From assembly GCA_002297045.1 (NCBI GenBank), contig DBJE01000005.1, positions 22,408 through 86,407 of the forward strand: DNA of 64,000 nt. Reading direction: 5' to 3'. The notes under the pieces were generated by a model. The model was not told where the DNA came from, did not search any database, and was given only the letters and a program-made list of their open reading frames with translations. Each line of letters begins with the position of its first letter. Within the stretch, counting starts at the first letter, position 1. This document shows positions 18,647-27,350 of the stretch, piece by piece. Source of the stretch: Caryophanales bacterium UBA784. Its GTDB lineage: Bacteria; Bacillota_I; Bacilli_A; RFN20; CAG-288. A program made the translations under genes and the position numbers.

Positions 18647-20155
18647 TTACTTGGAATTGACAAAGGAAATGAATTTTTTCACTCCCTTGTTTCCTTTTTC
18701 GTTCTGCTTATATACGCCTGCGCATTCAAGGACATGCTGGAAGGTATGTCCGATTTCCTCTTCAAGGATGGAGTCGACTTCTTTTTCGTCTTTGACATTG
18801 GCCAGTCTTTCTTTGAAGGAATTAAGCCACGAGGCATGCTTACTGACTTCCTCGTTTTCTGAAATATCTTTCTTGGCGAGGACCCTACAAGAGATAGTCT
18901 TCCTTTCCTTTTTAAGACGGGAAGGGAGGATGGCTCTGCCCATGACTTCGATTAGGCCGATGTTCTCCTTTTTGATATTCCAGTATTCCTGGTGAGGATG
19001 ATAAACACCTAAGGGATATTCTTCCGTAGTGATGTTGTTTCTCAGGGCTAAATCCCTGACGAGTTCATCTTTTTCCCTGTGGAGGATCGGAGTAATGGTG
19101 TTATGGGGCGTATTATCCGTGTTTGCATAGATAAAGGATTCTTCGTCGGTGTATCCACGCCAGCAGTCGAGGATTTTTTCGGAAAGATCAAGGATTTCCT
19201 GTTTATCCTTACTCCGGAGACGGATGACAGACAGCGGCCAGTAAAGATAGCTTGCCTTTACCTTTTCGTATCCTTTGAAGGAGAAAGAGAAGGAATCCTT
19301 TGCCTTGAACATCGGGAAGACATAGCTTCCTCCCTGATAATGGTCATGGGTAAGGATACTTCCGCCTACGATGGGCAAATCGGCATTGCTCCCTAGCCTA
19401 TAATGGGGGAACTGACTGACGAATTCAACTAGATGCTCGAAGGTCTTTCTGTTGATTACCCTAGGAATGTGGTTCTTATTAAAAACGATGCAGTGTTCAG
19501 GATAATAGGAATAGGGGGAATACTGAAGATAATAATCATCTCCGGCCAAGGAGAGAGGAATGTAACGGATAGTCTGACGGGAAGGGCGGCTTAGTGTGCC
19601 CCGATATCCCCTGTTTTCCTTACAAAGCAGGCATTTTGGATAGGAAGACTGTTTCCTTAGCTTGGCTGCGGCAATGGCTTTCGGATCCTTCTCCGGCTTG
19701 GAAAGGTTTATGGTGATATCAATGTCTCCATAGGGAGAAGGGGTCTTCCAACTTAAATCTTTGCAGATACGATAGGATTTGATATAGTCGCTATCTAAAG
19801 AGAGGTGATAAAAATAATCGGTTGCCTTTTTGACATCGCTCTTTTCGAGTTCCCGGAAATTACGGATGACTAAGTCCGGGCGGGGAGTAAAGCAGTTCCT
19901 GATCTTAGAAGAGAGAAGATCACGGTAAACAATGCTGTTTTCCTTGAGGATATGTTTCTCATAGGCATAGTCGAGAAGGTTATCTAATGTCTTCTCTAAC
20001 TGGACTCCATGGTATTCCTTCCCATCGTCAACAAACTCGTCTAGGTCAAGAACGTCGAGAAGAAGATTAATGCTATAAGAATACTCTTCCTGGCTGATCA
20101 GTTGCTTTTCTCTTGCGTAGCAAGCCAGTTTCTTGATTTCACTCTGGATATTCAT
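18647..20155 (-). CDS. galT: UDP-glucose-hexose-1-phosphate uridylyltransferase GalT (Firmicute type)
   Basis: GalT exchanges UMP between UDP-glucose and galactose 1-phosphate. At 502 residues it belongs to the longer Firmicute GalT family rather than the 350-residue enterobacterial type. The segment LTHDHYQGGSYVFPM contains conserved His residues of that family, and NDVxxHxxN-like Leloir motifs are replaced by the family version. It begins right after galK, so the two are cotranscribed. Confidence 0.93.
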   Translation of the reverse strand: MNIQSEIKKLACYAREKQLISQEEYSYSINLLLDVLDLDEFVDDGKEYHGVQLEKTLDNLLDYAYEKHILKENSIVYRDLLSSKIRNCFTPRPDLVIRNFRELEKSDVKKATDYFYHLSLDSDYIKSYRICKDLSWKTPSPYGDIDITINLSKPEKDPKAIAAAKLRKQSSYPKCLLCKENRGYRGTLSRPSRQTIRYIPLSLAGDDYYLQYSPYSYYPEHCIVFNKNHIPRVINRKTFEHLVEFVSQFPHYRLGSNADLPIVGGSILTHDHYQGGSYVFPMFKAKDSFSFSFKGYEKVKASYLYWPLSVIRLRSKDKQEILDLSEKILDCWRGYTDEESFIYANTDNTPHNTITPILHREKDELVRDLALRNNITTEEYPLGVYHPHQEYWNIKKENIGLIEVMGRAILPSRLKKERKTISCRVLAKKDISENEEVSKHASWLNSFKERLANVKDEKEVDSILEEEIGHTFQHVLECAGVYKQNEKGNKGVKKFISFVNSK

Positions 20156-20157
20156 CG

Positions 20158-21324
20158 TTAGTCGATTCTCTTCCCACCGTCACCGACTTCCAGAATGTTG
20201 AAATCAGCTTTAAGACCGGTTTTCTTTAGATAAACATCTCCGACATTCTTCTTGAACGCATCGACACAGTCCGAACGAACGATGGAAATCGTGTTTCCTC
20301 CCCATCCTCCTCCGGTCTCCCGTGCTCCAAGGCATCCTTCCTGTTTTCTTGCCTCTTCGACAAGGACATCAATTTCCTTGCAGGTTGCATCATAGAGATA
20401 ATGCAGTCCGTCTCCGGAGGCGTCAAGGAGTCTGCCGAAGGTGACAAGATCGTTTTTCTTTAAAGCATCGACTGCCTTCTTTGTCCGGTCTTCCTCCTCG
20501 ACGGCGAACTTCGCCCGCCTTTTGCAGGTTTCGTTTTTGATTAGATGACTGTACTTTTCAAATTCTTCCGGTGTCAGCTCACAAAGATTGTTGATTTTCA
20601 CCTCGGATTGAAGGTCCTTTAGTGCCTCTTCACATTCCTTTCTCCGGTCATTATAGTGGGAGGTGACTAAGGAATGCGGCTTGTTGGAATTCGTTACGAT
20701 GATCTTATAGTCTCCGAGAATGAGAGGAACATAGGTGAAATCCAGGGTGGCACAGTCGAGGAATAGTGCCCTGTCTTTCTTTCCGTTTGCTGAAGCGAAT
20801 TGGTCCCTGATTCCACAGTTTAGTCCGCAGAATTTATTTTCGGCTTCCTGGGAATATTTGGCGATGGTCACACCATCGACATGGAAGGAGAAAGTATCGT
20901 TAAGGATGACGGAAATTAAGACTTCCCTTGCCGCGGAAGAGGAAAGGCCGGAGCCGGGAATGTTTCCGTAGACATAGATATTGAAACCATGGGGGATTTT
21001 GTACCCATGATCTAAGAATGCCTTAAAGACGCCCTTGGCATAGTTCGTCCATCCGTCCTTTTTGTCGTAGACGAGGTGATTCAAGTCGACAACGATGACT
21101 CCGTCTTTAGGAAAATTCTGACTGAAGAAATGTAGTTCCCTGTCGTTTCTGTCTTCTACGACTGCATAATTGCCAACACTTAGTGCACAGGGGAAAACAT
21201 GCCCTCCGTTGTAGTCGATGTGTTCGCCGATAAGATTCACACGGCCTGGGGCCCTATAGACTCTCCTCTCTTTTTTGGGAGAAAATAGTGCAACAAATGC
21301 CTTCTTCCTTGCCTGAATATCCAT
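20158..21324 (-). CDS. galK: Galactokinase GalK
   Basis: GalK phosphorylates galactose at C1, the entry step of the Leloir pathway. The start at 21324 is chosen because GGAGG lies 9 bases upstream; this gives 388 residues. The galactokinase signature APGRVNLIGEHIDYNGG is near the N-terminus, and the GHMP ATP-binding loop is GSGLSSSAAREV, with Arg where Leu is usual. The late ARETGGGWGGNT motif is complete. It is divergent from the sensor operon at 21508, an arrangement that suggests shared control by galactose. Confidence 0.96.
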   Translation of the reverse strand: MDIQARKKAFVALFSPKKERRVYRAPGRVNLIGEHIDYNGGHVFPCALSVGNYAVVEDRNDRELHFFSQNFPKDGVIVVDLNHLVYDKKDGWTNYAKGVFKAFLDHGYKIPHGFNIYVYGNIPGSGLSSSAAREVLISVILNDTFSFHVDGVTIAKYSQEAENKFCGLNCGIRDQFASANGKKDRALFLDCATLDFTYVPLILGDYKIIVTNSNKPHSLVTSHYNDRRKECEEALKDLQSEVKINNLCELTPEEFEKYSHLIKNETCKRRAKFAVEEEDRTKKAVDALKKNDLVTFGRLLDASGDGLHYLYDATCKEIDVLVEEARKQEGCLGARETGGGWGGNTISIVRSDCVDAFKKNVGDVYLKKTGLKADFNILEVGDGGKRID

Positions 21325-21352
21325 GAGATTGTTCCTCCGAATCCTCAAATTT

Positions 21353-21358
21353 ATTATA
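21353..21358 (-). promoter_or_regulatory. -10 box of galKT
   Basis: TATAAT on the minus strand lies 28 bases before the galK ATG. No good -35 stands 17 bases upstream, so an activator may be needed. Confidence 0.5.
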
Positions 21359-21392
21359 CGTTAGAATTTTTTGGATAGGTAGGAGAAAGAGC

Positions 21393-21416
21393 AAAAGGCA
21401 GTAAGCCTTTTCTTTT
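21393..21416 (+). terminator. Terminator-like hairpin between divergent galK and sensor promoters
   Basis: AAAAGGC and GCCTTTT pair across a 5-base loop and are followed by CTTTTT on the plus strand. It stands between the galK promoter and the promoter of the response regulator and may insulate the two units. Confidence 0.5.
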
Positions 21417-21431
21417 TCCGGAATGTATCTT

Positions 21432-21460
21432 TTGTCTACTAATTAAGGATAGATTATAAT
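21432..21460 (+). promoter_or_regulatory. Sigma-A-type promoter of the sensor operon
   Basis: TTGTCT (21432-21437) and TATAAT (21455-21460) are 17 bases apart, about 50 bases before the response regulator start. Confidence 0.6.
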
Positions 21461-21507
21461 AAAGATTGGTAGGGCATTCATTTCTTATCAAAGCCTGACT
21501 AGAAAAA

Positions 21508-23103
21508 ATGTATCGCGTAATCATAGTGGATGATGAATTATCTGTCCGGAATAGATTGAAGACGAGGCTTGAAAAGCAAGCTGGCGTTTTTGAAATTGTC
21601 GGTTGCTTTGAAAACGGCTTCGATGCTCTTGAAGGAGGCATCTCTCTTTCTCCGGATGTTCTGATTACGGATATCCGCAGGCCCTATATTGATGGGATTG
21701 AGCTGATCCGTCAGTTTAAAAGGGATCTGCCTCTTGTTCAGACGATTATCGTCTCCGGCTTTGATTCTTTTGACTATGCTAAGGAAGCCATATCGCTTGG
21801 TGTTATCGGCTATCTGACAAAGCCGGTTTCCTCTGATGAGTTTGATGCAACGATGAACAAGGCAAAGGAGATTCTCGATAATCAGTACCAAAAGGACAGG
21901 AACAGGAAGAGCCTAGAGGAAAAGGCACAGAGTTCCGTCCGCTTTCTTCAGTCGGAAGACCTGAAAAGGCTTATCACCGTCAAAGAGCTTACGGAGAACC
22001 TAAACGGAAAACTAAAGAACGACGGAATCGATTTAAGCCATCCCTATCAGCTGATGGTTGTGTTCGATGCCGATAAGGAAAACCTTGGCTTTGAGCAACA
22101 GGAAGTCCTGTATTTTTCCCTGAAGAATACCATTCAGAACGAACTTAGTGATTCCTATGTCTATTATCTCTTCCTCAATGACAATCAGCTTGTCAGGCTT
22201 CTCGAATTTGATGGAAAACCGGATGAAGAGTGGCTGATGCTGAAACTTAACGAGACACTCGCTAGGATTAAGCGGGGGACGAAAATATCGGTATCCTGTG
22301 GGGTGAGCGATGTCAGGAGCCAGCCGATTAACTATCGGAAAATCTATCGCCATGCAAAGCGGTCGCTTGAATATCGGACTGTCCTAGGGACAAACGCCGT
22401 ATTTTCCTTCCGTGACTTAGAGGAAGATAACGGAGAAGAGAAGCTAACTAACGGCAAAATCGATGAAAACGAATTTAAGAACCTTACCTATGTCATCTCC
22501 TATGGCGAAAAAGAAGAGGCAAAAAGGAAAATCAAAAAAATGATTTCTCAGATTAGTACACCTCAGTACCGGGAAAACTACAACTATATCCTATCCAATA
22601 TCCTTGACGCCATTCTTAAGGCCTGCATATCTCTTTCCGATTTCTATCGGTCCTTTGATTCCCATGTGGAGATTCTTGAGAGTCTATTCCAGATTAAGAC
22701 GCAGTCTTCCCTTGTCGAGTTTTTCTGTCAGATCATCGACCGTGTGGTGCAGGTCAATGAATCCAAGCGTTTATCCGGCCTTCAGTCTTCCTATGACCGC
22801 ATTCTTCAGTTTCTGGAAGTCAACTATACAAATCCTAATCTTTCCATCGAAGATGTCGCTAACGAACTTGCTTACTCCGTAAGCTATATCTCGGCGATAC
22901 TGAAAAAGAACGGTACGACGTTTACTAAGGTGACAACGGACTTGCGTAGGAAGAAGGCACTAAAGCTGCTTTCTGATTCCAATAACCGGATTATCAATAT
23001 CGCACGGGATGTCGGCTATGCCGACCCGTATTATTTCTCTCACTGCTTCAAGAAATATACAGGCAGGTCGCCGGATGAATACCGAAAGAAAAAACTTGCG
23101 TAA
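21508..23103 (+). CDS. YesN-type response regulator with AraC DNA-binding domain
   Basis: The 531-residue protein has an N-terminal receiver domain (about 1-125) with phospho-acceptor Asp55 in LITDIRRPYIDG and the conserved Lys in LTKPVS. A helical middle region follows, then a C-terminal AraC domain (about 430-530) ending GYADPYYFSHCFKKYTGRSPDEYR. Regulators of this type activate sugar ABC transporter genes. No Shine-Dalgarno sequence is obvious before the ATG. Its end overlaps the start of the histidine kinase, so the pair is coupled. Likely targets are the mgl operon downstream and perhaps galKT upstream. Confidence 0.92.
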   Translation: MYRVIIVDDELSVRNRLKTRLEKQAGVFEIVGCFENGFDALEGGISLSPDVLITDIRRPYIDGIELIRQFKRDLPLVQTIIVSGFDSFDYAKEAISLGVIGYLTKPVSSDEFDATMNKAKEILDNQYQKDRNRKSLEEKAQSSVRFLQSEDLKRLITVKELTENLNGKLKNDGIDLSHPYQLMVVFDADKENLGFEQQEVLYFSLKNTIQNELSDSYVYYLFLNDNQLVRLLEFDGKPDEEWLMLKLNETLARIKRGTKISVSCGVSDVRSQPINYRKIYRHAKRSLEYRTVLGTNAVFSFRDLEEDNGEEKLTNGKIDENEFKNLTYVISYGEKEEAKRKIKKMISQISTPQYRENYNYILSNILDAILKACISLSDFYRSFDSHVEILESLFQIKTQSSLVEFFCQIIDRVVQVNESKRLSGLQSSYDRILQFLEVNYTNPNLSIEDVANELAYSVSYISAILKKNGTTFTKVTTDLRRKKALKLLSDSNNRIINIARDVGYADPYYFSHCFKKYTGRSPDEYRKKKLA

Positions 23104-24799
23104 GCGTCTGTCTCTGAAAGCGGAGCTTTTTACTTCCTTCTTTTTGGGCTTTCTTTTGTTTATCATTGGCAGGTTTGTCATTGTCAGTACGACCTATTCT
23201 GCCAACATCGAAAAAACCTATATCCAGCAGGTCATTTCGACCTCTGAGCAGGCTCTTTCCAATTATGCCACCTATGCGAGTGATGTCGTAAATGTCTCTG
23301 ATGCGATTCAGAAACGCTTGGTCAATGAATCGGAAAATACGATAAAAAGACAGGCGGCTGACTTTTTTGACGAAATAAAAATTGTGTCACCTGCCATCGA
23401 GTCCATCTCCCTCTATAGTGGACGGGGTGAACTGATTGCCGGAAATACAAACTACCAGGATGATCATACGCCAAATGAAGTCGTGGCCGAGAGCTGGTTT
23501 TCCTCCGCACTCAATAGTCCTCTGGTCAATGTCTTTTCCCGCGTCGACTCGGCTTCCCTTTTTACTCTTTCCAAACTCTTTAATTATGCGGACGGAAAAA
23601 AAGAGGCTGTCATTAAGATTGCCTACGACTTTTCCGGGATTGCCTCAAGGATTGACGATGCCCAGCTTGGGGAAGGAGGGCATGTCTATATCTTCGACAA
23701 TGACTCTAACCTTGTTTATTCTTCAGGTGAAATCGGCGAAGACGAAAAAAAGGCAATCAGCGAAAAGGTCATCGGAAATAGGATTTATTCCGAAAACGGA
23801 AACTCCTTCTTTCTTTATCTTTCCACGATTCCGAAAACGAGATGGAGAGTTGCCATTGCCACGAATATCAATGGACTTTACAGGGCAAAGAACAAATTCG
23901 TCGTCAACTGTCTTATCTTCTCTTTAATTGCCCTTGTCGCCTTCCTTGTCCTGTTCTATCTGATTTCCGCACAGATTTCCAATCCTCTTGTCCGGCTGCA
24001 GAAACAGAGGGAGGAAGTGGAAAACCTCGACTTCCAGCTTCGCCCGGATACGGCAAAGGGAGGGACGAAGGAAATCGTCTCCCTCAGCCATTCGTTTGAT
24101 CGGATGAGGAACAAGATCCACCGCCTTGCCGAGGAGGTCGTCAATGAGCAGAAGGAAAGGACAAAATCCGAGCTCAAGGCTCTGCAGAATCAGATTAACC
24201 CTCACTTCCTTTACAATACCTTAGATTCCATTATCTATAGGATTGACCAAAAGGAAAATGTCAAGGCACAGGAAAGGATTGTCGCCCTGTCCCGCTTCTT
24301 CCGTATCTCCATTTCCCGGGGGAAGAACATCATTCCGGTCAGAAACGAGCTTGACCATGTCAAATACTATCTTCAGATTCAGAAAGTCCGGTTCGGCGAA
24401 TCCTTCGGCTATGACATCCAAGCCGAGGATGATACCCTTAATCTTCCGATTATCAAATTGATTCTTCAGCCGATTGTCGAAAACTGCATCGTCCACGGCT
24501 TTGGCGAAAACGCCAGAGAGGGAGCGAAGATCCTTGTCCGCTCCTTTCTTGATAAGGGCTATCTCTGTTTTGCCATAGAAGACAACGGCAGGGGAAGGGT
24601 TAAGGAACGGATTTTGGAGATTCAGAACTCGTTTAAAGACAAAACGATTCCTCAGGGCGTTGGACTTTCCAATGTCTATCAGCGAATTCGCCTCTTTTAC
24701 GGAGAAAAGGCGGATATCCGCATCGTATCGGAGCCGGACAAGGGTACAAAGATAGAAATCCTTATCCCTCTTTCGGAGGTGAAACACAATGAAGAATAA
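23075..24799 (+). CDS. YesM-type sensor histidine kinase
   Basis: The 574-residue protein starts at the ATG at 23075 inside the regulator gene; the longer upstream frame duplicates regulator sequence. It has a membrane helix near the N-terminus, an extracytoplasmic region of about 240 residues, a second helix (SLIALVAFLVLFYLI), a HAMP domain, then the His_kinase segment LQNQINPHFLYNTLDS with the phosphorylated His at about 376. A HATPase domain with VENCIVHG and GVGLSNVYQRI follows. It overlaps the next gene by 11 bases. The partner is the response regulator just upstream. Confidence 0.93.
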   Translation: MNTERKNLRKRLSLKAELFTSFFLGFLLFIIGRFVIVSTTYSANIEKTYIQQVISTSEQALSNYATYASDVVNVSDAIQKRLVNESENTIKRQAADFFDEIKIVSPAIESISLYSGRGELIAGNTNYQDDHTPNEVVAESWFSSALNSPLVNVFSRVDSASLFTLSKLFNYADGKKEAVIKIAYDFSGIASRIDDAQLGEGGHVYIFDNDSNLVYSSGEIGEDEKKAISEKVIGNRIYSENGNSFFLYLSTIPKTRWRVAIATNINGLYRAKNKFVVNCLIFSLIALVAFLVLFYLISAQISNPLVRLQKQREEVENLDFQLRPDTAKGGTKEIVSLSHSFDRMRNKIHRLAEEVVNEQKERTKSELKALQNQINPHFLYNTLDSIIYRIDQKENVKAQERIVALSRFFRISISRGKNIIPVRNELDHVKYYLQIQKVRFGESFGYDIQAEDDTLNLPIIKLILQPIVENCIVHGFGENAREGAKILVRSFLDKGYLCFAIEDNGRGRVKERILEIQNSFKDKTIPQGVGLSNVYQRIRLFYGEKADIRIVSEPDKGTKIEILIPLSEVKHNEE

Positions 24800-25811
24800 A
24801 ATCGGGCTATTGCTTCTGCATTGCCTTCTCCTTTCTTCCTGCGGAAAGGAAAAACTTTCTGCGGGTGTTTTTATCTATGATGAAGCGGATACCTTCATCC
24901 ATTCCTTAGATGTCGCCTTGCAGGAAGAAAGGAAGAATATCGGATACGATTATTCTCTTTCCTATGCGTCAAATTCCCAGATTAAGCAGAATGAGGATAT
25001 CGTGGAGAGGATGGATTACGGTAATCCGGATAGGCTGTTCATTAACAGGGTGGACCGGATGTCTTCCTCTGCTGTTATCGACAAAGTATCGAAAAAGGAT
25101 ATTCCGGTTGTCTTCTTTAACCGGCAGCCGCTTGACGAGGACAGGATACGAGGGCGGCAGACGAACAAAAAAATCTTCTATGTCGGAACCGATCCCGTCT
25201 TTGAAGGCGAAGAGCAGGCAAAAAGGGCGGAAGAGAGGTTTAAGGGCGAAAACGGTCTTAATTCCAAATACGACAAAAATGGCGACGGAATCATCCAGCT
25301 TGTTTTAATTAAGGGAGAAATCGGACATCAGGATTCGGAAAAGCGGAGCAGCTCGGCTCTCTCGGTCTTAGCAAATGATGGGTTCCGGACGGAAACACTA
25401 AGTTCAGTGTACTGTAACTGGAGCCGGAAAAGGGCGAAGGAAACGAGGCGGGAAATCAGGGAACAATATAAAGATAAGATCGAAGTCGTTCTTTCCAATA
25501 ACGATGACAGGGCTGTCGGGGCAATCGACTATCTTTTGGAAAACGGATACTTAGACAGTTCGACAGGTGAGCTTCCTTTCCCGATTTTCGGCGTGGATGG
25601 GACACAAGTCGGCCTAAAATATATTGATGAAGGATATCTTTCCGGAACCGTAAAGAATGAAGGGACAGAGCAGGCAAAAGCCTGTATCGAGATTGTGAAG
25701 GATATTTTCCAAGAAGGACATATTTCTTCTGATTTTCCTTATTCCAGGCAGAACGAATACACGGTTTATGTCGAAGGAGAAGGCATTACGAAGAAGAAAA
25801 ACATGGAATAG
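24789..25811 (+). CDS. Galactose/glucose-binding lipoprotein, probable sensory partner of the kinase
   Basis: The 340-residue protein has a signal peptide with lipobox LLSSC (Cys18) and the galactose-binding (MglB) fold in the normal order. The N-terminal half is GVFIYDEADTF to YVGTD (26-135). The calcium loop DKNGDGIIQ has ligands Asp162, Asn164 and Asp166. The C-terminal half starts with LVLIKGEIGHQD, containing the sugar-binding His180 and Asp182. It overlaps the kinase gene, has no ABC partner of its own beside it, and precedes the transporter. A two-component system with an added binding protein (three-component sensing) is known for xylose in clostridia, so this protein probably presents galactose to the kinase. 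That role is inference. Confidence 0.85.
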   Translation: MKNKIGLLLLHCLLLSSCGKEKLSAGVFIYDEADTFIHSLDVALQEERKNIGYDYSLSYASNSQIKQNEDIVERMDYGNPDRLFINRVDRMSSSAVIDKVSKKDIPVVFFNRQPLDEDRIRGRQTNKKIFYVGTDPVFEGEEQAKRAEERFKGENGLNSKYDKNGDGIIQLVLIKGEIGHQDSEKRSSSALSVLANDGFRTETLSSVYCNWSRKRAKETRREIREQYKDKIEVVLSNNDDRAVGAIDYLLENGYLDSSTGELPFPIFGVDGTQVGLKYIDEGYLSGTVKNEGTEQAKACIEIVKDIFQEGHISSDFPYSRQNEYTVYVEGEGITKKKNME

Positions 25812-25823
25812 TAAGAAAATAAA

Positions 25824-25958
25824 TGATATCCGCTTACAATCTTACACGGCTGTGCAAAAACACGAATAAACCGCTAACAAGTAGAGAAAATTTCAATAAT
25901 GTAGATTATTTTGCATTTGTCTTCTCAGTGAAATGAAATAGAATGTAACCGCTTAACA
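25824..25958 (+). promoter_or_regulatory. mgl promoter region with three CCGCTTACA-like sites
   Basis: CCGCTTACA (25830-25838), CCGCTAACA (25871-25879) and CCGCTTAACA (25949-25958) recur in the same direction. The last lies in TGTAACCGCTTAACA (25944-25958), a near match to a cre site. A promoter of TTGTCT (25917-25922), 16 bases, TAGAAT (25939-25944) would place the start point on that last site. The sites may bind CcpA or a LacI repressor, or the YesN-type regulator. Confidence 0.5.
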
Positions 25959-26014
25959 AAATCGTTCTTCGATTTGCTGGGCTTTTCATCAAAACCAAAC
26001 AGGAGGATAATTGA

Positions 26015-27268
26015 ATGAAAAAAGTATCGGTTTCTATTCTTTCTTTAGTTAGCTTGCTCTGCTGCTCTTGCGGTGGTGCAAAAAAGTGGGATGCAGCCAA
26101 AGCCTTCGAAGATAAGGAACTCAACTATTGCTTACTAATCGGCCAGATTGATCATAACGATTCTGCTGCCCGTACTGGCGGTATCCGTTCTGCTCTTCAT
26201 ACCCGTCCGACTGCGACAAGCAATGCCAATACCGAAACTCCGGTCGAGGGAAAACTCACCTTAGACGGAACCGAATATAAGGTCAAGGAAATTGCCCATC
26301 AGGAATCGAAGAATACTTCAGGGGCCACCTGGGATGCCCAGACTGCTACCTCTCTCGCTCAGGGCTGGTTCAACAGCTATGGCGATAAGATTGATTTCAT
26401 CGTTTCCAACAACGATGGTAGGGCTGAAGGCGCTGTCGCCGCTTCCAACTACATTGAAGGAACTCCGATCTTCGGCTATGATTCTAATTCCACGACTTTA
26501 GAGGCCATCAAGGAAGGACGCGTCAGGGGAACGGTCAACCAGAATGCTCCTGCTCAGGTCGCCGGTATCTTGAGGCTTGCCCGTAATGTCCTTGACAATG
26601 TCGCTGATCCGATTGCCACCGGCTTCACCGCTGAGGGAGACTACGGAAAGATTTCCTCCAAATTCACTTACAACGAAGATAGCCATGCCTACCTTGTCGA
26701 TAACTTTGCCATTACCAAGGAAAATGTTGACAAGTATGCAGGAAAGGCGGCTGCGGACCTTGTGGATGCCGGTGTTAAAAAGAAAGCCGGTGTCACAACG
26801 AAGGCCAAGGTCTTCATGAACTACTACAATTCCAGTGATACCTTCCTGAATGCAACGGTCAAACCTCTTGTTGCCGCCTATGAAGACACCTTCAATAGGG
26901 ACGTCGTGGATACCTTTGCCGGTGACGGAAACCAGGATTCTTCCGTTCTTGATAAAATTGTCACAAAGTACGATGCCTATATCCTCAACACCGTCAAGAC
27001 CACCGCTGCCTCTTCTTACCTCGATAAGCTTGCCGAGGTCGAAGGCGCTACGAAAGAAAAACCTTGCGCAAAGCCGGTTGTCTTCTACAATCGTCAGGCG
27101 ACGAAAAAAGATAACACTCTCGATACTGCTGTTAGGAAGGATGAACGCTTCACGCATATCTACTATGTCGGATTCGATGCTGTCCAGGGCGGAGAAGTCC
27201 AGGGCCAGATGATCGTCGACTATCTCACCGCTCAGGAAAAGGCTGTCAAGGCTGCCAAGGCTGCCTAA
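26015..27268 (+). CDS. Circularly permuted galactose-binding lipoprotein of the Mgl ABC transporter
   Basis: The 417-residue protein starts with a lipoprotein signal (SCGG, Cys19). It then shows the C-terminal half of the galactose-binding protein first: CLLIGQIDHNDSAAR (39-53), W106, IVSNND (129-134), FGYD (153-156), RGTVNQN (171-177) and the family end FAITKENV (231-238). After a linker of about 25 residues comes the N-terminal half: VFMNYYNSSDTFLNA (266-280), VVFYNRQ (355-361) and YYVGFDAVQGG (383-393). Counterparts of the sugar ligands known from E. coli MglB are all found: Asp275, Phe277, Asn325, His47, Asp49, Arg53, Trp106, Asn133, Asp156 and Asn175. The calcium loop that should join the halves is absent. 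AGGAGG precedes the ATG, and mglA and mglC follow. Confidence 0.85.
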   Translation: MKKVSVSILSLVSLLCCSCGGAKKWDAAKAFEDKELNYCLLIGQIDHNDSAARTGGIRSALHTRPTATSNANTETPVEGKLTLDGTEYKVKEIAHQESKNTSGATWDAQTATSLAQGWFNSYGDKIDFIVSNNDGRAEGAVAASNYIEGTPIFGYDSNSTTLEAIKEGRVRGTVNQNAPAQVAGILRLARNVLDNVADPIATGFTAEGDYGKISSKFTYNEDSHAYLVDNFAITKENVDKYAGKAAADLVDAGVKKKAGVTTKAKVFMNYYNSSDTFLNATVKPLVAAYEDTFNRDVVDTFAGDGNQDSSVLDKIVTKYDAYILNTVKTTAASSYLDKLAEVEGATKEKPCAKPVVFYNRQATKKDNTLDTAVRKDERFTHIYYVGFDAVQGGEVQGQMIVDYLTAQEKAVKAAKAA

Positions 27269-27298
27269 CCGCTGACCTATTTAAGCGAGTAGAAAGGA

Positions 27299-27318
27299 TT
27301 TGGGGGCTTTCGCCCCCA
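27299..27318 (+). other. Stem-loop between the binding protein gene and mglA
   Basis: TTGGGGG and CCCCCAA pair around CTTTCG without a following T-run. Such hairpins often protect the upstream mRNA or partly stop transcription, so the binding protein is made in excess over the membrane parts. Confidence 0.65.
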
Positions 27319-27350
27319 ATCCTTATTTTGATGAAAACGGAGGAAAATCA

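Noticed and set aside
21393..21416. Riboswitch before the sensor operon
   Set aside because: Only one short hairpin is present, upstream of the likely promoter, so it is not in the transcript.
26015..27268. Permuted binding protein as a sequencing or assembly artefact
   Set aside because: One uninterrupted frame with signal peptide, lipobox, ribosome-binding site and complete ligand set is hard to obtain by misassembly. Raw reads would still be needed to exclude it fully.
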